Origin: Aphanomyces cochlioides
Lineage: Eukaryota; Oomycota; Saprolegniomycetes; Saprolegniales; Verrucalvaceae
Reading direction: 5' to 3'
DNA: 64,000 bases
Assembly: GCA_019828595.1 (NCBI GenBank)
Contig: JAHQRK010000002.1
Location: 2,046,001 to 2,110,000 of the forward strand
The position numbers and the translations under genes were made by a program. Of this stretch, positions 9,838 through 22,442 are shown piece by piece. Under the pieces are notes generated by a model that searched no databases, was not told the origin of the DNA, and saw only the letters and a program-made list of their open reading frames with translations. How positions within the stretch are numbered: position 1 is the stretch's first letter; each line of letters starts with the position of its first letter.

Positions 9838-11849
9838 TCAAAGCCTTTGGTTTTCCACCTTTGCAAAATTGTCGACTGCAAACACTTGAAATAGAGGTCC
9901 GCTGGCATGTAATGGAGAAAATGCACCGCGCTCGTGCAAATGGTACCGAGCATAATCGTTCAAACTCACGTTTTCATGATTGCGACCGCTCTTGTTGTCA
10001 AACGACCACCCCAAAGTCCCAGTGGGAAAGAGCAAAGGGTATTGAAGCGGGTCATATGCCGAATGAAATTCCTTAATGCGAAATAAGCGTTGTCCCCCAG
10101 GTTGTCGATCCAAACGCACATGTTTACCAACGTGATAGTTTCGCTGAACTTCGCTGAGTACGGGGCCATCAATACCATGCAGTAAGACATGACGCCCTGA
10201 CTTGGACGTTTCTGAAAAAAGAACAGCGATTTCAGAACACGTAGGAAGGTTATGCGTTCGGCTGTTGCTTCGAGGCTGAGCAGTGAGCACTAATCTCATG
10301 TCGTCATCCTTTGGAATATCCTTCGCATGCTTGTACAGCTGGGTGAACGCGTTGTGCTCTAGTAGTAGACGCTGGATTTTCGTCACAGTTGACACATTAA
10401 GATTTCCCCCAAGCATTCTTCGTCGTATGCTTGCTTGCGTTTCAGGATCCGTAATGTAGATCTGGGCGTAACTGGCTTGTTCTTCGTCCGCAGACAACAG
10501 TGGTCCAATTGAATGATGCAAATCGCCTTGGATTGTATAAGATCTCGGCCCACCGTTGCCGTGAATAATTTCTTGGGTACCAATAGATGTAAAGGCAAAG
10601 AGGACGTTGTACCGGCGAGTGTTATTGACAAACCCTCTGGTTTTGAACAAAGCAATGTATTCGCGAAACTCGGGTGTGTCAGGCCAGGTAGCAACAGGCA
10701 GCACTCGAGTGCCTCCACCGCAGCAGTCCTTTTCTTCGCCTGGCCAAATCTTCGCTTCGCAATGGCAGCAAATCGAACGCTGCTCAATAGTATGAAGAGG
10801 CACCAATGATTCATCGAAGTCATCGAAACTGACGCGTGCACTGTTGTGAGCACTCTTCTTCTTCTTCGGGCGACCCTTGGGTTTATTCCGGAGACTTAGT
10901 CCTTGCTCGCGAGGAGGTACATCAATCAAATCCACATCCACGTTTAGCGGAGGATCAGCATTTGCCAAGGCAAGTAATTGATTGTCAGTGTTGCAATCCA
11001 CATTTCCATCGGAAATATCTTCTTCCTTGGCTACTTCTTCACCTCCTTCATTCATACGGTTAGGTTGTAGCGCAGCATAGATCCTTCGATTGTCAACTGT
11101 GCGCTCGCGATCTTCTTGCTCCTGAGCTGCCAGAATCTTGAGATGATGATCACTTTGAGCGTGATAATGGATTCCGTCTTCTCCCTCCTTGGTTTCCTCT
11201 TCGTCGCTCTTATCCATGTCCGTATGGTGCAAAATGATGGCACCCCGCCCTTGATTCGCAACCTCAGTGTTGTGCTTTTTTTCGCGAGCACGTTTGTTGT
11301 ATTCCGCCTTCTTGGATCTTTTCATAGCCACCTCTTTGTCGAAGTCTTCCACGATAGCATGCCGTTTCTTTTCGCGAGCACGATTGTTGTACTCCGCCTT
11401 TTTGGATTTTTCAATTGCCACCTCTCCGTCAACTTTATCCAGGATAGCTTGCCGTTTCTTTTCGCGAGCACGATTGTTGTATTCCGCCTTTAGGAGAGCT
11501 TGCCGTTTCTTTTCGCGAGCACGATTGTTGTACTCCGCCTTCTTGACCTTTCTCATAGCCGCCTCGTCATTAATATTGCCCTGATTCAAGGCATCGTAGC
11601 TCCAGTTGATGCAGACTCTTGTTCGGTAGTATGCATTTCATTCCGCTCTGCTTGCTTGCCAGGTTCGGAGTTATCGATCGCATGTCCTTGATTGTCATTG
11701 TCATGATTGCCTTTGCCTTTCTTAGAGGCCGAGTAGTTGTTATTTTCTACGCAGAAAACTGCGTCAGACAAATGTTCATACAAAAACATCAACACAAAAA
11801 TGATAATGTGATTGGATCGTAAAAATACTGTGGATATGTGTCCCGCCAC
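9838..11849 (-). pseudogene. Helitron Rep N-terminal region, copy 2
   Basis: N-terminal part of the transposase. The main frame 11589-9838 carries four copies of the KKAEYN charged repeat (copy 1 has three), an acidic stretch, and the conserved Helitron N-terminal region ending in VENQRL before the TGA. The expected beginning, with a methionine at 11789, lies in another frame (11849-11586). The two are separated by a small sequence change around 11575-11600 relative to copy 1. It therefore differs from copy 1 in having lost the link to its first segment. Confidence 0.85.
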
Positions 11850-12619
11850 TTAAGCTTAACATAATGTGGTTTGCCAGAAAATACTACTCATTTCTTTCAT
11901 AAATCGTACAGAGTTCGCGGTATTTATTAAACATCACTTTGTTTAATATCGCGTATTGAACTCGTACATCCAATGAGTTGAAACTTTGATACTGGGTAAT
12001 ACACCTGCTAAGTATCATGAAACACCCCTGAAGTGTTTCAATCTACTCGCCGTAGGCCCACTATCAACAGTGGTACTCCGTCAAAAAAAGTAGCACCATC
12101 AGTTGCAATAGTGGTAACCAACGTTACACATTGTCCCCTTACTGTAAAAAAGTTGAACTATGGGGATAGGATTTACTCGTCCAAAGTCAATATGAAAATA
12201 CAGTAAAAACACACGTTTTAGCTGTCCCTGGCTGCTCTATGAAAATGTCCGGTATTTCGAGCCAAAAAGGCCCTACTTCGTTACATTCGCATATCGCGTC
12301 GGAATTCGCCTTTCGGAGTCCAAGCCTCTGGCCAGGGTATGGCTTAAAGTGGCAGAAAGGGCTCGTCACCCTACTGCACAGTGTGTTGACCGCTTATTCA
12401 GCGGCCTTTTCTGCCCGAGTGAAGCTATCCTAAGACATGCATCTCACCTTGCATCGTCCCAGAAAAACCCAACTGCCATTCAATCGTCTTTGGCAGGTAT
12501 TATTTTAAATAGTAGGACAATATTTTCATTTTGTATGTGGAATGATTATTAATATTATCGACAACTGCCACGTCCAGCATCATGGGTGCATGAACGAACT
12601 TGTCTCAAATCACTCTTTT

Positions 12620-12722
12620 TTTGACTTGGCGTTTGTATGTAAAAATTGCTCATTTTGTACTTGGATAAAGTATATAAAAATTGCTCATTTGTTGACTTGA
12701 CGTTTGTATGTAAAAATTACTC
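12620..12722. repeat. Subterminal tandem repeat, three units
   Basis: Copy 2 version of the subterminal repeat described at 5298-5434, with three units of about 35 bp instead of four. Confidence 0.82.
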
Positions 12723-12772
12723 TCGTACTTAGTTTCGTACTTACGTGTTGCGTTAGAGCCTTAAGTAATAGA

Positions 12773-12828
12773 TTACTCTCGTACTTAGTCTCGTACTTAC
12801 GTGTTGCGTTAGAGCCTTATATAATAGA
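12773..12828 (-). repeat. 56-bp extra Helitron 5' terminus
   Basis: Immediately outside the 5' end of copy 2 lies a second copy of the first 56 bp of the element, itself starting with TC at 12828. The inner element joins it exactly between an A and a T of the terminal sequence (minus strand GAGTAA then T). This matches the A^T target rule for Helitrons. It may be the remnant of an older copy into which copy 2 inserted, or of an incomplete second round of replication. Confidence 0.85.
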
Positions 12829-15800
12829 TGTAACAATATTGTCATTTTCAACCAAATTTGTGGTTTTGACCAAAATGCGAATTCATTTTCAAATCGATTT
12901 CATAATAGACAAATTTTGCTATCATGAAATTCCTTGTGAAATTTACTTGTGGTGTGAGTAATGGTTGTCACAGGAAACTTTGCCCAAGAAAATTCACTGT
13001 GTGAAAATCTGACAAGGAAGAGATTTTCCTTGTGAGACGAATACGACTCTCAGTCATCACAAGTGATAAGAGAGGAATATCACGACTCGAGGATTCCATG
13101 ACATTAATTATCGATCACATGCAGTGAATGATGGATTCTACAGGGTCTGTTGTTTCTATCTCAGCCTTCTTCAGGATAACGCGACCCACTTGGATGGTCA
13201 CAGGAAAATAGCGATAGCAAAATTGAAATGCACAGTATATTTCCTTTTGTATTGTACTGGGAATTTGTCGGACGAGGTTTCGGAATTGATACGTTGGTGA
13301 TGTGATTGGTTAATATTATAAATAAATTTGAATGTCATGATCGCCTTGGACATTTCTGAGGTTTAAGTTATTCATGGAGTTCATGTGAGCCAAATATCAG
13401 GCAGCGACATGCATCACAGCCACTATTTTCAAATAGTGAGTATTTTGACGTGTTTTACATCCCGTCAGAGTAGTAAATTGAAGCGATATTGAATTAGAGA
13501 GAGACTTTAAGTGTATGTGTTGAATAGCATGTTGTCCTACAATTCCAGCGCAAAAGGGAGCTTTGAGATGTTGCGCTCGATTAAACATGAAATATTATTA
13601 TTCAGTTGCAAGCTAAAGTATTTGAGTTTGTCTGCAAACGTAATGCAGTTTGATCAACAAGGTTGAGATTCTAAAATGGTAAAATGACTCCTTGTCTGGG
13701 AGGATAACGAACATTTTAAAGGCATGTAGAGGTACTAATGCATGTCAATCCTACATACAATGTATTCAGATAAACCTCACTCGTTTATTTGTGATTCAAT
13801 AGTTCCGAAGATATTTGGACAGCAATTCAACCTACACAAGTACCGGCACTTGAAAGCTTATTTCAATTCATTTAAATTAGATCAATATTCATGTTGATAA
13901 CGATCAACTACGAGACGTTTAGAGTCATCGTAATAGCTGCATGGGGCTTGTAATCTTCACCTTGAAATTGTGGAGCATGAAATCCCTTTTTGATGGTAAC
14001 GACTGCCTGTAGAATTTATATTAACTACCAATCAAATAGCACCGATTATCTTTCCGACAATTTCATGTGTAATATCTCTATGACTTGAGATTTGTATACC
14101 CATCACAAAAATATTATCGGAAAAGGGTCGACTATTTTTCCGACGATTCCGATATTTCGTCATATTTTATCCGACACTTTCTTGTGAATGAGTTTTTAGT
14201 AAATTTTCACAGGACATTTCTTGTTTGCAAAATTACTCTAATACTGAAGTGGTGTGTGTCAGTGTGTGTTTTGTGTGAGTCAGGTGACTGATCGATTCTG
14301 ATTGGCTGACTAATTTTAATGTTTAATTCTAGCCAATCAGAGAAGCCCGTTTGATTCGGAATCGATTCGAACTCCTCACAATTTTGTATCAAAAGCACAA
14401 TATTTCGACCAGAACTCAAGCATCATGGCACAGTTTCTCCACAGCTCAAGGAATGGTGATGGAAAGAGTTGTCATTGCTCAGAGATATAGAGAAATGATG
14501 GAGATGTGGGATCAACAAGGAAGTTGGATCCCACAGCCTCGTTGACGGAACGGAGGCAATCGCGTCACTTCAAGTTGAGAACGCCACGACTGGTATACAA
14601 TTTACGTGGTCGACGCACGAGAATCCATCGCGCTTGATTCATTTCACAGAATAGTTGTCGCGACGATGTCCTCGAAATAGAACTAGGCTCTAGCCTTCAG
14701 GACAAAGGTATTGAAGCCCCCGCGCGATGGAGGGCACATCGTTTTTGCTAAGTCGACAGTCCAGCTAGATGGACACGAGAATGTTGATGACGATACATTT
14801 CGCAGGATAAAAAGTATACGGGTTTTTCCCACGCCGTTGACAATGTGGCTTGGCTGGATTACGGGTTTCGCATTGGCAACATGATGGCCTTCGTTTCCGC
14901 CGGAAACAATTCTTCGTCGGAATTCAAGAGATAATCAACCCAACATGGATGGATGCTGGGAGGATTCACTCAATTGTTCTTCGCCCCACAAACGGCCACG
15001 AGAGAATGGCGTCAGGCAAAGGCAAGGCGAAGGAGCTGAGAACGCGATCCCGATCGCTGTCAAGGCCACGGTGACATCTAGACGCCTTGAGAGTCCACGA
15101 TGTTGTTAGGAGCAAGACCACGTTGTTGTGCGGTGTTTGTTATATGCATTGATTGTCAATGACGAGGGAGAGTGTTGGCGCTCCAAGATGATATCTTGTG
15201 CTGGTTTGTGTTGACAGTGAGCCATTATTTTACCACCATGTCGCAAGCGTCGTTGTGGGTAAGCAGCAGCATCCTCATGGAGGAAGACGGACGTTTGTCC
15301 TTGGTCGTACGTGGAGTGTATCGGGAACGAGAATCTGCATGGTGCCTCGTTGGATGATTTCAACTTTTCATATTGAATGATGTGTCGCTCATGTCTCGAT
15401 GCGATATGCAAAGCTTGAACGTTCGAGAAGGGGAGCATCTTCCAGTCGTCAGGATATTGAGATACATCACCGCGTGCAGCTCAATGAATTCCAGTCTGCC
15501 AATCGTTGATTCGCTTGTCGCACTCAACATGGATACATTCGTTGCCCTCCATAAAGTTTTCACCCCCTTGCTCTCCCCCCATGAATCGCTCAGCGAGTGG
15601 TTCTCCCCGTCTTCGTCTTCATCCAGAGCGTTCATCCTGCTTTCAGTTGGAGGTTGATAGCTAGAGAGCTGAAGGGCTCTGTGCTGTCGTCAAGCCGTTC
15701 ATTTCTATGCAATCGAACTGCTGCTCCTCATCGTAGCCACGATGTGCCGACATTCGCATCCAAGAACAATCGTTAGAATTCAACCATGATGAAAAATTGA

Positions 15801-16094
15801 ACCATCCCGTATACATCATCAAACGAGACGCATAAGCAAAGATGGACACCCATGACTTGTCACTTCTTCCACGATAGAACACTCCCATCTTACAGCTCTC
15901 CTGAGCTCTTTCAGCCTGAAGAGTTCTCGCTGAATAGTAGATCGGTCTCCATGTCGTGGGATCTTCTTCCTTCTCGACAAACTTTTTTCTGAGGTGTAAC
16001 AATCCGCATCCGGATAAGTGTCCGGATATTCCGGTTGAAGTTCAGCAACAACCCGATGATGGGATTTCTTCTCCATATTCGAACAACCCAGCTC
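12829..16094. other. 3.3-kb AT-rich stretch without a supported gene
   Basis: Scattered short open frames only. From 14450 to 15100 there are pieces that could be remnants of coding sequence, for example a 30-codon frame ending at 14545, but I recognise no domain and cannot chain exons. No terminal repeats or transposon ends were found. The last 90 bases hold the ATCCGGAT motifs ahead of the F-box gene. Confidence 0.6.
16008..16028. promoter_or_regulatory. Two TCCGGATA motifs upstream of F-box gene 1
   Basis: ATCCGGATA at 16008-16016 and TCCGGATA at 16021-16028, about 67-87 bp before the start codon. The same palindromic core lies ahead of several other genes here. The regulatory role is inferred from position and recurrence only. 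Confidence 0.45.
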
Positions 16095-17467
16095 ATGCAA
16101 ACACTGCCCCACGATCCGCTCGTGCAAATCTCGCTGTACCTCGACGCGATTGACTTGCGCGCCATGGCGCAGGTCTCGCGGTTCCACAACTCGATCCAAG
16201 ACAACCAGCTTGTTTGGGAATCGCTCTTTCGAACACATTGGAACCGCTGCAACTTTTACATGGATCCGACCATGCCAATTGAACTGTCGCCGGCGCTTCG
16301 TGCGGCCTATCCACGGTACTTGAGTTTCTGAATGTGCAAGGATTCATGTTTCCCTGAGTAGATCCAGCGATGCATTCCGATTCCTCACCCATTGTGTCGA
16401 ACGTGTCCCGTCGTTTGCTGATATCTGCTTGACGAATGCACACGCCACGTCGTCGGTCATGAACCACCGGTACAGTCGATCGCGCGAGTGAAGAAATGAT
16501 TCACGTTGTGATTACTAGTATTGAACCTGTTGCCTATGATAATGGTCAAGTTGTCACATTGGCGCTGGCGAAAGATGCGGTTGGAGGTGGCAATCGCTGC
16601 GTCCGTGCGAATGTTCCGTTCAAAGCATCCCCGCGCGTTACCGTGTTCAACACAATGGACGGCAAGTGGTTGGTCGATGTCGTGTATGACGGGTACTTCG
16701 AAATCTCCATCTCTGAACCACTTCATCAGCCCACGCAGTATGACATCTATTATTTTATTTTTAGTTTCTCATGGATGCGCAGTGATCTTCGAGACATGTG
16801 TATCGCAATCGGCGTGGCAACGAAAGATTTTGAAGTTGTCGACCAACAACCAGGTATTGATGCACTCAATCGAGCACGTTTGACAAGCATGACAGGATGG
16901 GATGACCATTCGTACGGCTATCATAGCGACGATGGACAATTCTTCACGAATGGACAGGTATTCGTACTCTTCCCAGTTTTTGTGCTAACCTGTCGTCATC
17001 TAGCCAAGACCGTTCTCAATGAGATTTGGAGTACATGATACGATTGGTTGTGGCATTGTACGCAAGATGAACTCAAACGAATCGACTATTTATTTCACGA
17101 AGAATGGTGTTCGCTTGGGTATAGACTTTCAACGAAAACGTGGAGACTTACGGAGCTTTGTAGAGCCATCTTTCCCATGCAGCCATGAAGAATTGTATCC
17201 TGTCGTAGGAATCGACGCAGAATACACAGTTCGGCTCAACTGTGGCCGAACACCATTCCAATGCCCTCCTCCTACGAGTACGAAGCACCTCATCGAAGTA
17301 AATACTGACAATGCTTGATTGTAGGTGATATGTGCAACGCTGCATTGAAAGAACTGCAAGGTCACCCGTGGCCCAACTTCCAGTACAAACCTCGAAGTGT
17401 CGTGGACCACTTGTGGAATATGGTCAATTCCTTCGTTAAATCTGTTATGCCGCCTTGCCAACTTTGA
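16095..17467 (+). CDS. F-box/SPRY domain protein 1
   Basis: Predicted 365 residues in seven exons; introns 16316-16361, 16470-16518, 16854-16895, 16958-17003, 17119-17163 and 17278-17324, all GT-AG and 42-49 nt. The N-terminal F-box (LPHDPLVQISLYL) would bind Skp1 in an SCF ubiquitin ligase. The rest is a SPRY/B30.2-like substrate-binding fold (IAIGV, SYGYHSDDG, DTIGCGI, IYFTKNG). The start was chosen by analogy with the paralogue at 30593, where ATG directly precedes the F-box. A further small intron inside exon 3 near 16740 is possible. It is convergent with CSN7, 48 bp apart. The substrate is unknown. Confidence 0.85.
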
Positions 17468-17515
17468 TATTTAAGCTAATAATAAGCTAATAAAGTGTGA
17501 TTATTAATGCCGTAG

Positions 17516-18508
17516 CTACACGCGAGGGACCTTGCGAGTCGTGGCTGGGCCCATACGGCGTTTGCCAGAACTATGACCCGGTAGTGTGAGATAAGATGCA
17601 TCGGTGGATGACAAGTTGTACCTGCGAGGATAGCCACCACCAACTGGACCGTCTCCCCACATGAGCTCGGGGTCCAAATCACTGCCGACTGGGCGGTCCT
17701 TGGCTTGCAGACGCACCGACGAGACAGTCTTCTTGATGGCCGCATCAAGCTGCGCTTCTTGTTCTTCCTGAAGGGTGGCATTGCTAAGGCAAATGGTTAA
17801 ATGCACGAGTTCGAAGTGAGGATGTACCTCAGGATGGTTTCAATTTGGCGACAAGCCACTTTGGCATCTTCTTGCCTGGAAACAACGATTAGATAGAGCA
17901 TTCTAGCGTGTATATACCACTGAGTCAAGCGCTCGATCATGACATCGATGTCCGTAGGTTGGACGTCGCGGCCAGCAGCATAACTTGATTCAAATCGTTC
18001 ATTCTTTTGGTCAAGCTTGCCTTCAACAAGGCCCTAAACAATACGAGGCAAGTTAGCAAAAGAAACGCGAGCTTAGGCGTACAGAATAAATCGTCTCAAT
18101 CACAATGTCTTCGACTTCACGCACACTGCCAATTTGGAGCTCCCCCATCAAGATACGATAAGGAACTAATTTGTGCTCTTGACACAGCGATACGACAGTC
18201 AACTTCCGCAGTTTGAGAGCTTGGGCGGGATTCAATTCTGGAATGTGAAGGTTTGGGTCTTCCTTCTGCCGAACATACTCCAGATATCGTCCATGCGCGA
18301 AGATCGCCAACAAACGAGCATGTCCTTGTAAATCAGCTTGATCACTTTCAGCCAATGCCTTGACATTTGGCATGTCCAGGAGTTCACCAAACACGAAAAG
18401 CTTCTTGTTGCTCAGAACTTGCTGAATAAGAGCAACACAGGCTCGGCCACGTGCTGTTTTGGCGAGCAGAGTGAACTGTTCCAAGCTTCCATCGTCGGCA
18501 GCCACCAT
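17516..18508 (-). CDS. CSN7: COP9 signalosome subunit 7
   Basis: 285 residues in four exons (18508-18083, 18033-17918, 17875-17828, 17783-17516). It is a structural subunit of the COP9 signalosome, which removes Nedd8 from cullins. Conserved CSN7 stretches are evident: LEQFTLLAKTARG near the start, FGELLDMPNV, the PCI-domain core with LRKLTVVSLC and VREVEDIVIE, and the helical tail after the PCI domain. Length is close to the human protein (about 275). The chosen ATG is the first in frame before the conserved LEQF block. Its neighbour is an F-box gene, another part of the cullin system, though co-regulation is only a guess. Confidence 0.95.
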
Positions 18509-18545
18509 GATACACGAGAGAACAGGGGAGAATGCACAGCATTGC

Positions 18546-18571
18546 ATCCGGACTTCCAACTTTATCCGGAT
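18546..18571. promoter_or_regulatory. ATCCGGA motifs upstream of CSN7
   Basis: ATCCGGA at 18546-18552 and TATCCGGAT at 18563-18571, 38-63 bp upstream of the minus-strand CSN7 start. Confidence 0.45.
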
Positions 18572-19362
18572 GACCAAAGTCTGTCGGAATGACGATCTTG
18601 AAGAGACACAGATCCATCAGCAACTCACGTCACGCTGGTGGTCATTTAGAAGTCCGCTATCGAAAATTAGTTGCTTGATGTGCGTGCATATCTCTATGTA
18701 GGATCCACAACTTCTTTATCATACCCTGGACCCAGCAGGAGTTTCTTCAAGAGCTCTTCGCATTGCATTTATGCCCGAGCTAAGCCAAGGTTTATTTGGA
18801 CAGCTCACACCTTCATAGTTGATCAAACCATTAATGAAACTCGCGAAATGATAGTGCATTTGACTTGCTTCTTGATCTTCGATCTCTCACAACGTGTGAT
18901 CGCAAATCATCGCAATTGGGTCCACACGAAAGCGATGGTTTGCGAGCATGTCGCATCGAATCCTCTCAAAGCAGGCAGTATCTTGGCTACAAGCACGGCG
19001 TCTGAGCTTTGATCCTTCGCACCTGGAATCGTTTTCGTCATTGTTCACACACCTTCAACGTTGCGTTCGCTGAATATTGCTGCCAGCACTTCAAGATCAA
19101 TCATCCGGATGAAGTTGTTAAATTTCAGCATCTGTCTGTGAATTATCCGGAAATATGGTGATATACGAAATGATACTCCACTATGTGAGCTACAAAAATA
19201 TGCAATCTATTTGTATTTTTAAATTATTTTAAACTACAATTTCATTGAATTGTTTTACTTAGAATGTTTTAAATTAAATATATTTTGGATAATGGAGTAT
19301 TTACATATTTTGTCAGTCAACTTGGAGAGACACTTCATTGTGCGGTTCTCTCATTGACTGGC
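18572..19362. other. Intergenic region between CSN7 and the ABC transporter
   Basis: Divergent promoter space of about 0.8 kb. It holds a 113-codon frame at 18671-19012 (+) without recognisable domain, an AT-rich tract at 19190-19290, and motif copies ATCCGGAT (19103-19110) and TATCCGGA (19144-19151). Confidence 0.55.
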
Positions 19363-22300
19363 ATGTCGGACGCACCTGCGGATCTCAACCTCCAAGCGTC
19401 GGCTTCAACAACGTATGGTACGACGTCGTCCAAGGCTCTGGAAAGTAATTCATGGGCTCGTCGTGCTGTGACTCTGCATGTCGTGGATACGCGCAAGTGG
19501 CACTACACGTACATGTTGGTCTTGTTTCTGGACTTTCTCGTCCAAATGGCATTTCTGTCGTTTGCATCTCAAAAACTTGCGGACTATGCGCTCTATGTGC
19601 AAATCACGTGGGTTGTCTCTGCGGGCTGCATGGTATTGTACGTCATTGACATGATGTTGCGTATTGTCTCGCTCCGTGGCGCGATGTTGCAATCGTCCTC
19701 TGCTATCTTGGATTTCCTCGTCTTGTGCGGCCTCAATGTATGCCTCTACGTTCGCTTCTGGCACCTTGACACAGTCTTTTGGTGGACTATGGGCTCCTTT
19801 TTGCTCACTGCGTTGCACATCGTTCTCAAGCCAAAAACCCGCGTTTTCTCCAAGAAGTTCCACAAGTTTCGCGCGGGGTTCGAAAAGATTCGCATTTCCG
19901 TCTCTAGTGTCCGCGCGAGTCTGAACAAAATTCCAGGTCTACCTTTCGTTATTCTATATGTTGTTAACATCCTTTTCATCAGGCATGAAGGAAGCGGATA
20001 TTCAAACATTGAGCCGCAAATTGACACAAATTGCAGGTGTGACGGACGGCGATATGTCCCGTGCCAAGCTCATGACGTTCTTGGAACTTGCACTTGTTTA
20101 CCGCCCAAAGGAATGCTCTGTCTCGGAGTTTCTGAGCTACTTGCGTGATTTGGATGCTTCAACTTACTCCTATGGCTCAGTTGATGTCGTCTTGAGTACG
20201 TTGCGTCACTGGTCCAGCCAAACTTGCGATCTCTTCATGGTGGTTTTGGTCGTTTGCATGAATGCTTCGATCAACCCTCTCCAAGCCATTTTCCTCAACT
20301 TGCTTTCGGATCGTGCATTCCAAGCTGGGCCATCCCCAGGCTTGGACCAAGACACAGCGCTCCTCTATGGCGTTTTGGGTCTACTCGCACTTTGCATTCC
20401 GTTTGCGCTTGGCGACGCCATGATCGGGTATGCCCATCAACTCATGATTTTTTTTCGAGGTTGTGTTTAGATTTTTCCAATCGAAGATGATCTCTAAAGC
20501 CATTGCCCAGCTTCAAACTGACTTGCTGGAAAAGATCTTGAGCCAGCCATCATCATTCTTTGCAACTCGCTCGGATGGTGACTTGAATAACTTGTTTGGA
20601 TCAGATCTCGCTCGCGTCAATGGTTTGTGGCAAGCCGTCTTTTGGAACTTGATCAATCCTTGTGTATCCATTTTATTTGGCTTTGGCTATCTTCTCGTCT
20701 CCCTACCACCTCTTGGTCTTCTCTCGTTCGCATTTGCATTTGTTCTCGTTACGTCTGGACCTCAAGGCTACGCAGCTAAACAATCCAAGGCGTTTGGCTC
20801 GCAGAATGCCTACGTTGCATCGGATTTCGCTAACGCTGTGTCCTGCCAAAAGGTATGATAGCAACTGGCAATCAAGTTGACCCAAGAGTCCAAACAGGTC
20901 GTTCGTGCTTACGCTATCCAACCCACTTTAATGGGCAAGTTCCACGCTGTCGTCGAAGTTTTGAAGAGTGCTCAGTTCCGCAAGGATTTCTGGTCTGGCA
21001 TTGTGCAGATCTATGTAGAATCCGCCATGTACATTTTCGTCGCTGTGATGACAGCGTCGCTTGCGATTCAAGTGCGAAATGGCAGTCTCACGTCAGGTCA
21101 ATTCTTTGCCTATGTCACCATGTTGGCTCGCGTTTCGTCGCCCGTGACTATCTTGGGTATGCAAGTGGACATTTAAATTTGAGTTGATGGGGTTAATGAT
21201 AGGTGGCTTCATGCGTGTGGCTATTGGAAATGCCTCTAGCTTGCAACGCTTGGATCTGCTTCTTGCTTTGCCTTCAGGTGAGGCGGGAGCTTCGTCGACC
21301 TCCTCAACGGCCACTTTGCCACCGATGCAATCGTCCGTGATCTTTGAAAATGTGAGCTTCCAGTACAAGAAAGACGGCGCCAAGGTCCTTAATAACCTCA
21401 GCGCCACCATTCCTAAAGGTAGTCGCAGTCGTCAACTCTTTGGGGGCTGATTTCATTTAGGCGCGTACACTTGCTTGGTGGGTCCAAGTGGCTGCGGCAA
21501 GAGCTCGCTCTTGAGCTGCTTGATGCAATTCAACAACATTACTGACGGTGCTATTGCTATCGATGGCGTTGACATTAAGAAGTATGCTCTCGCTGAATCA
21601 TGAAATATGGAATAACCATGACTGTAGTTACTCCAAGCAAAGCGTCATGGCTCAAATCGCTGTCGTCTTTCAAGACGGTGGCATCCTCAACGGCACCGTC
21701 TTGGACAACATTCGCTTTGGCAACCTCCATGCTACTGACGAAGAATGCATTGAAGCAGCCAAATGGGCTGAAGCAGATAAGTTTGTCACGAAATTGCCCC
21801 AAGGTTATGACACTGTCATGGGCCAGCACGCCACGTGCAACATGAGCGGAGGTCAAGTCCAACGCATTTGCTTGGCTCGTGCTTTAGTCCGCAAACCCAG
21901 CATGCTCTTGCTTGATGAAGCCACGAGTGCGCTTGACCCTGAAACTGAAGCATCAGTCGTTCGCACATTGGAAACCCTCGCAAGCGAGTACAAAATTACA
22001 ATCATCTCGGTTTGTGGATTCGTGGCAAAACCCAATCTGACATCGTTATGGCTAGGTCACGCATCGATTGTCGACTGCTCGCAATGCTGATTTGATCTTG
22101 GTCCTGGACAAGGGAGCCGTTGCCGAGTCTGGAACTTATCAAGAGCTTGTGGATAAGCCGGACAGTCTCTTTTCGGACATGGTCGCCCAAGGCGAAACCA
22201 AGGTCTCTACCCAATCTGCTTCTGCTGGTGGTGCCAAGCACATCGAAGTGGAAGCCAACAAACACGCCGCTGAGCTCGAAAATTTCAAACGCCAACTCTC

Positions 22301-22442
22301 GTCGAAAGCAAAACTCCAAGGCACTATCCTCACCACGGTGGCTCTTCAAGGAGGGCAGTCCAAACCGACGTTTGAGTCCATTCATCAACCACTTCTCAAA
22401 GACAGTGAAGATGATGACAAGACAAAGTACGCCGTCTTGTAG
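19363..22442 (+). CDS. ABC half-transporter (ABCB-like) with extra N-terminal helices
   Basis: 921 residues in eight exons; introns 19937-19982, 20428-20470, 20853-20897, 21157-21202, 21419-21460, 21582-21627 and 22010-22055. Residues 1-200 contain four hydrophobic segments preceding the usual exporter membrane domain, which follows from about residue 290. One nucleotide-binding domain has Walker A GPSGCGKSS (about 633-641), a Q-loop glutamine (VVFQDG), signature MSGGQ (738-742), Walker B LLLDEATSALD and H-loop VTHRLST. With one membrane and one ATPase domain it should work as a dimer. The start chosen is the first ATG (19363). The substrate is unknown. Splice sites were chosen to keep frame and motif continuity. 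Confidence 0.9.

Larger units (their letters stand above)
5486..12772 (-). mobile_element. Helitron copy 2 (complete, 7287 bp)
   Basis: Full element on the minus strand. The 5' end begins TCTATTAC at 12772; the 3' end is a 6-bp-stem hairpin followed by CTAG ending at 5486. These are the termini expected of Helitrons, which have no terminal inverted repeats and make no target duplication. It codes for Rep and a Pif1-type helicase. The coding order is interrupted by one in-frame TGA and one run-of-T frameshift, so its autonomy is doubtful unless these are recoded. Identity to copy 1 is very high, indicating a recent duplication. Confidence 0.94.

Noticed and set aside
14351..15660. A gene between Helitron copy 2 and F-box gene 1
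   Set aside because: Short frames on both strands could not be joined by plausible splice sites and match no family I know.
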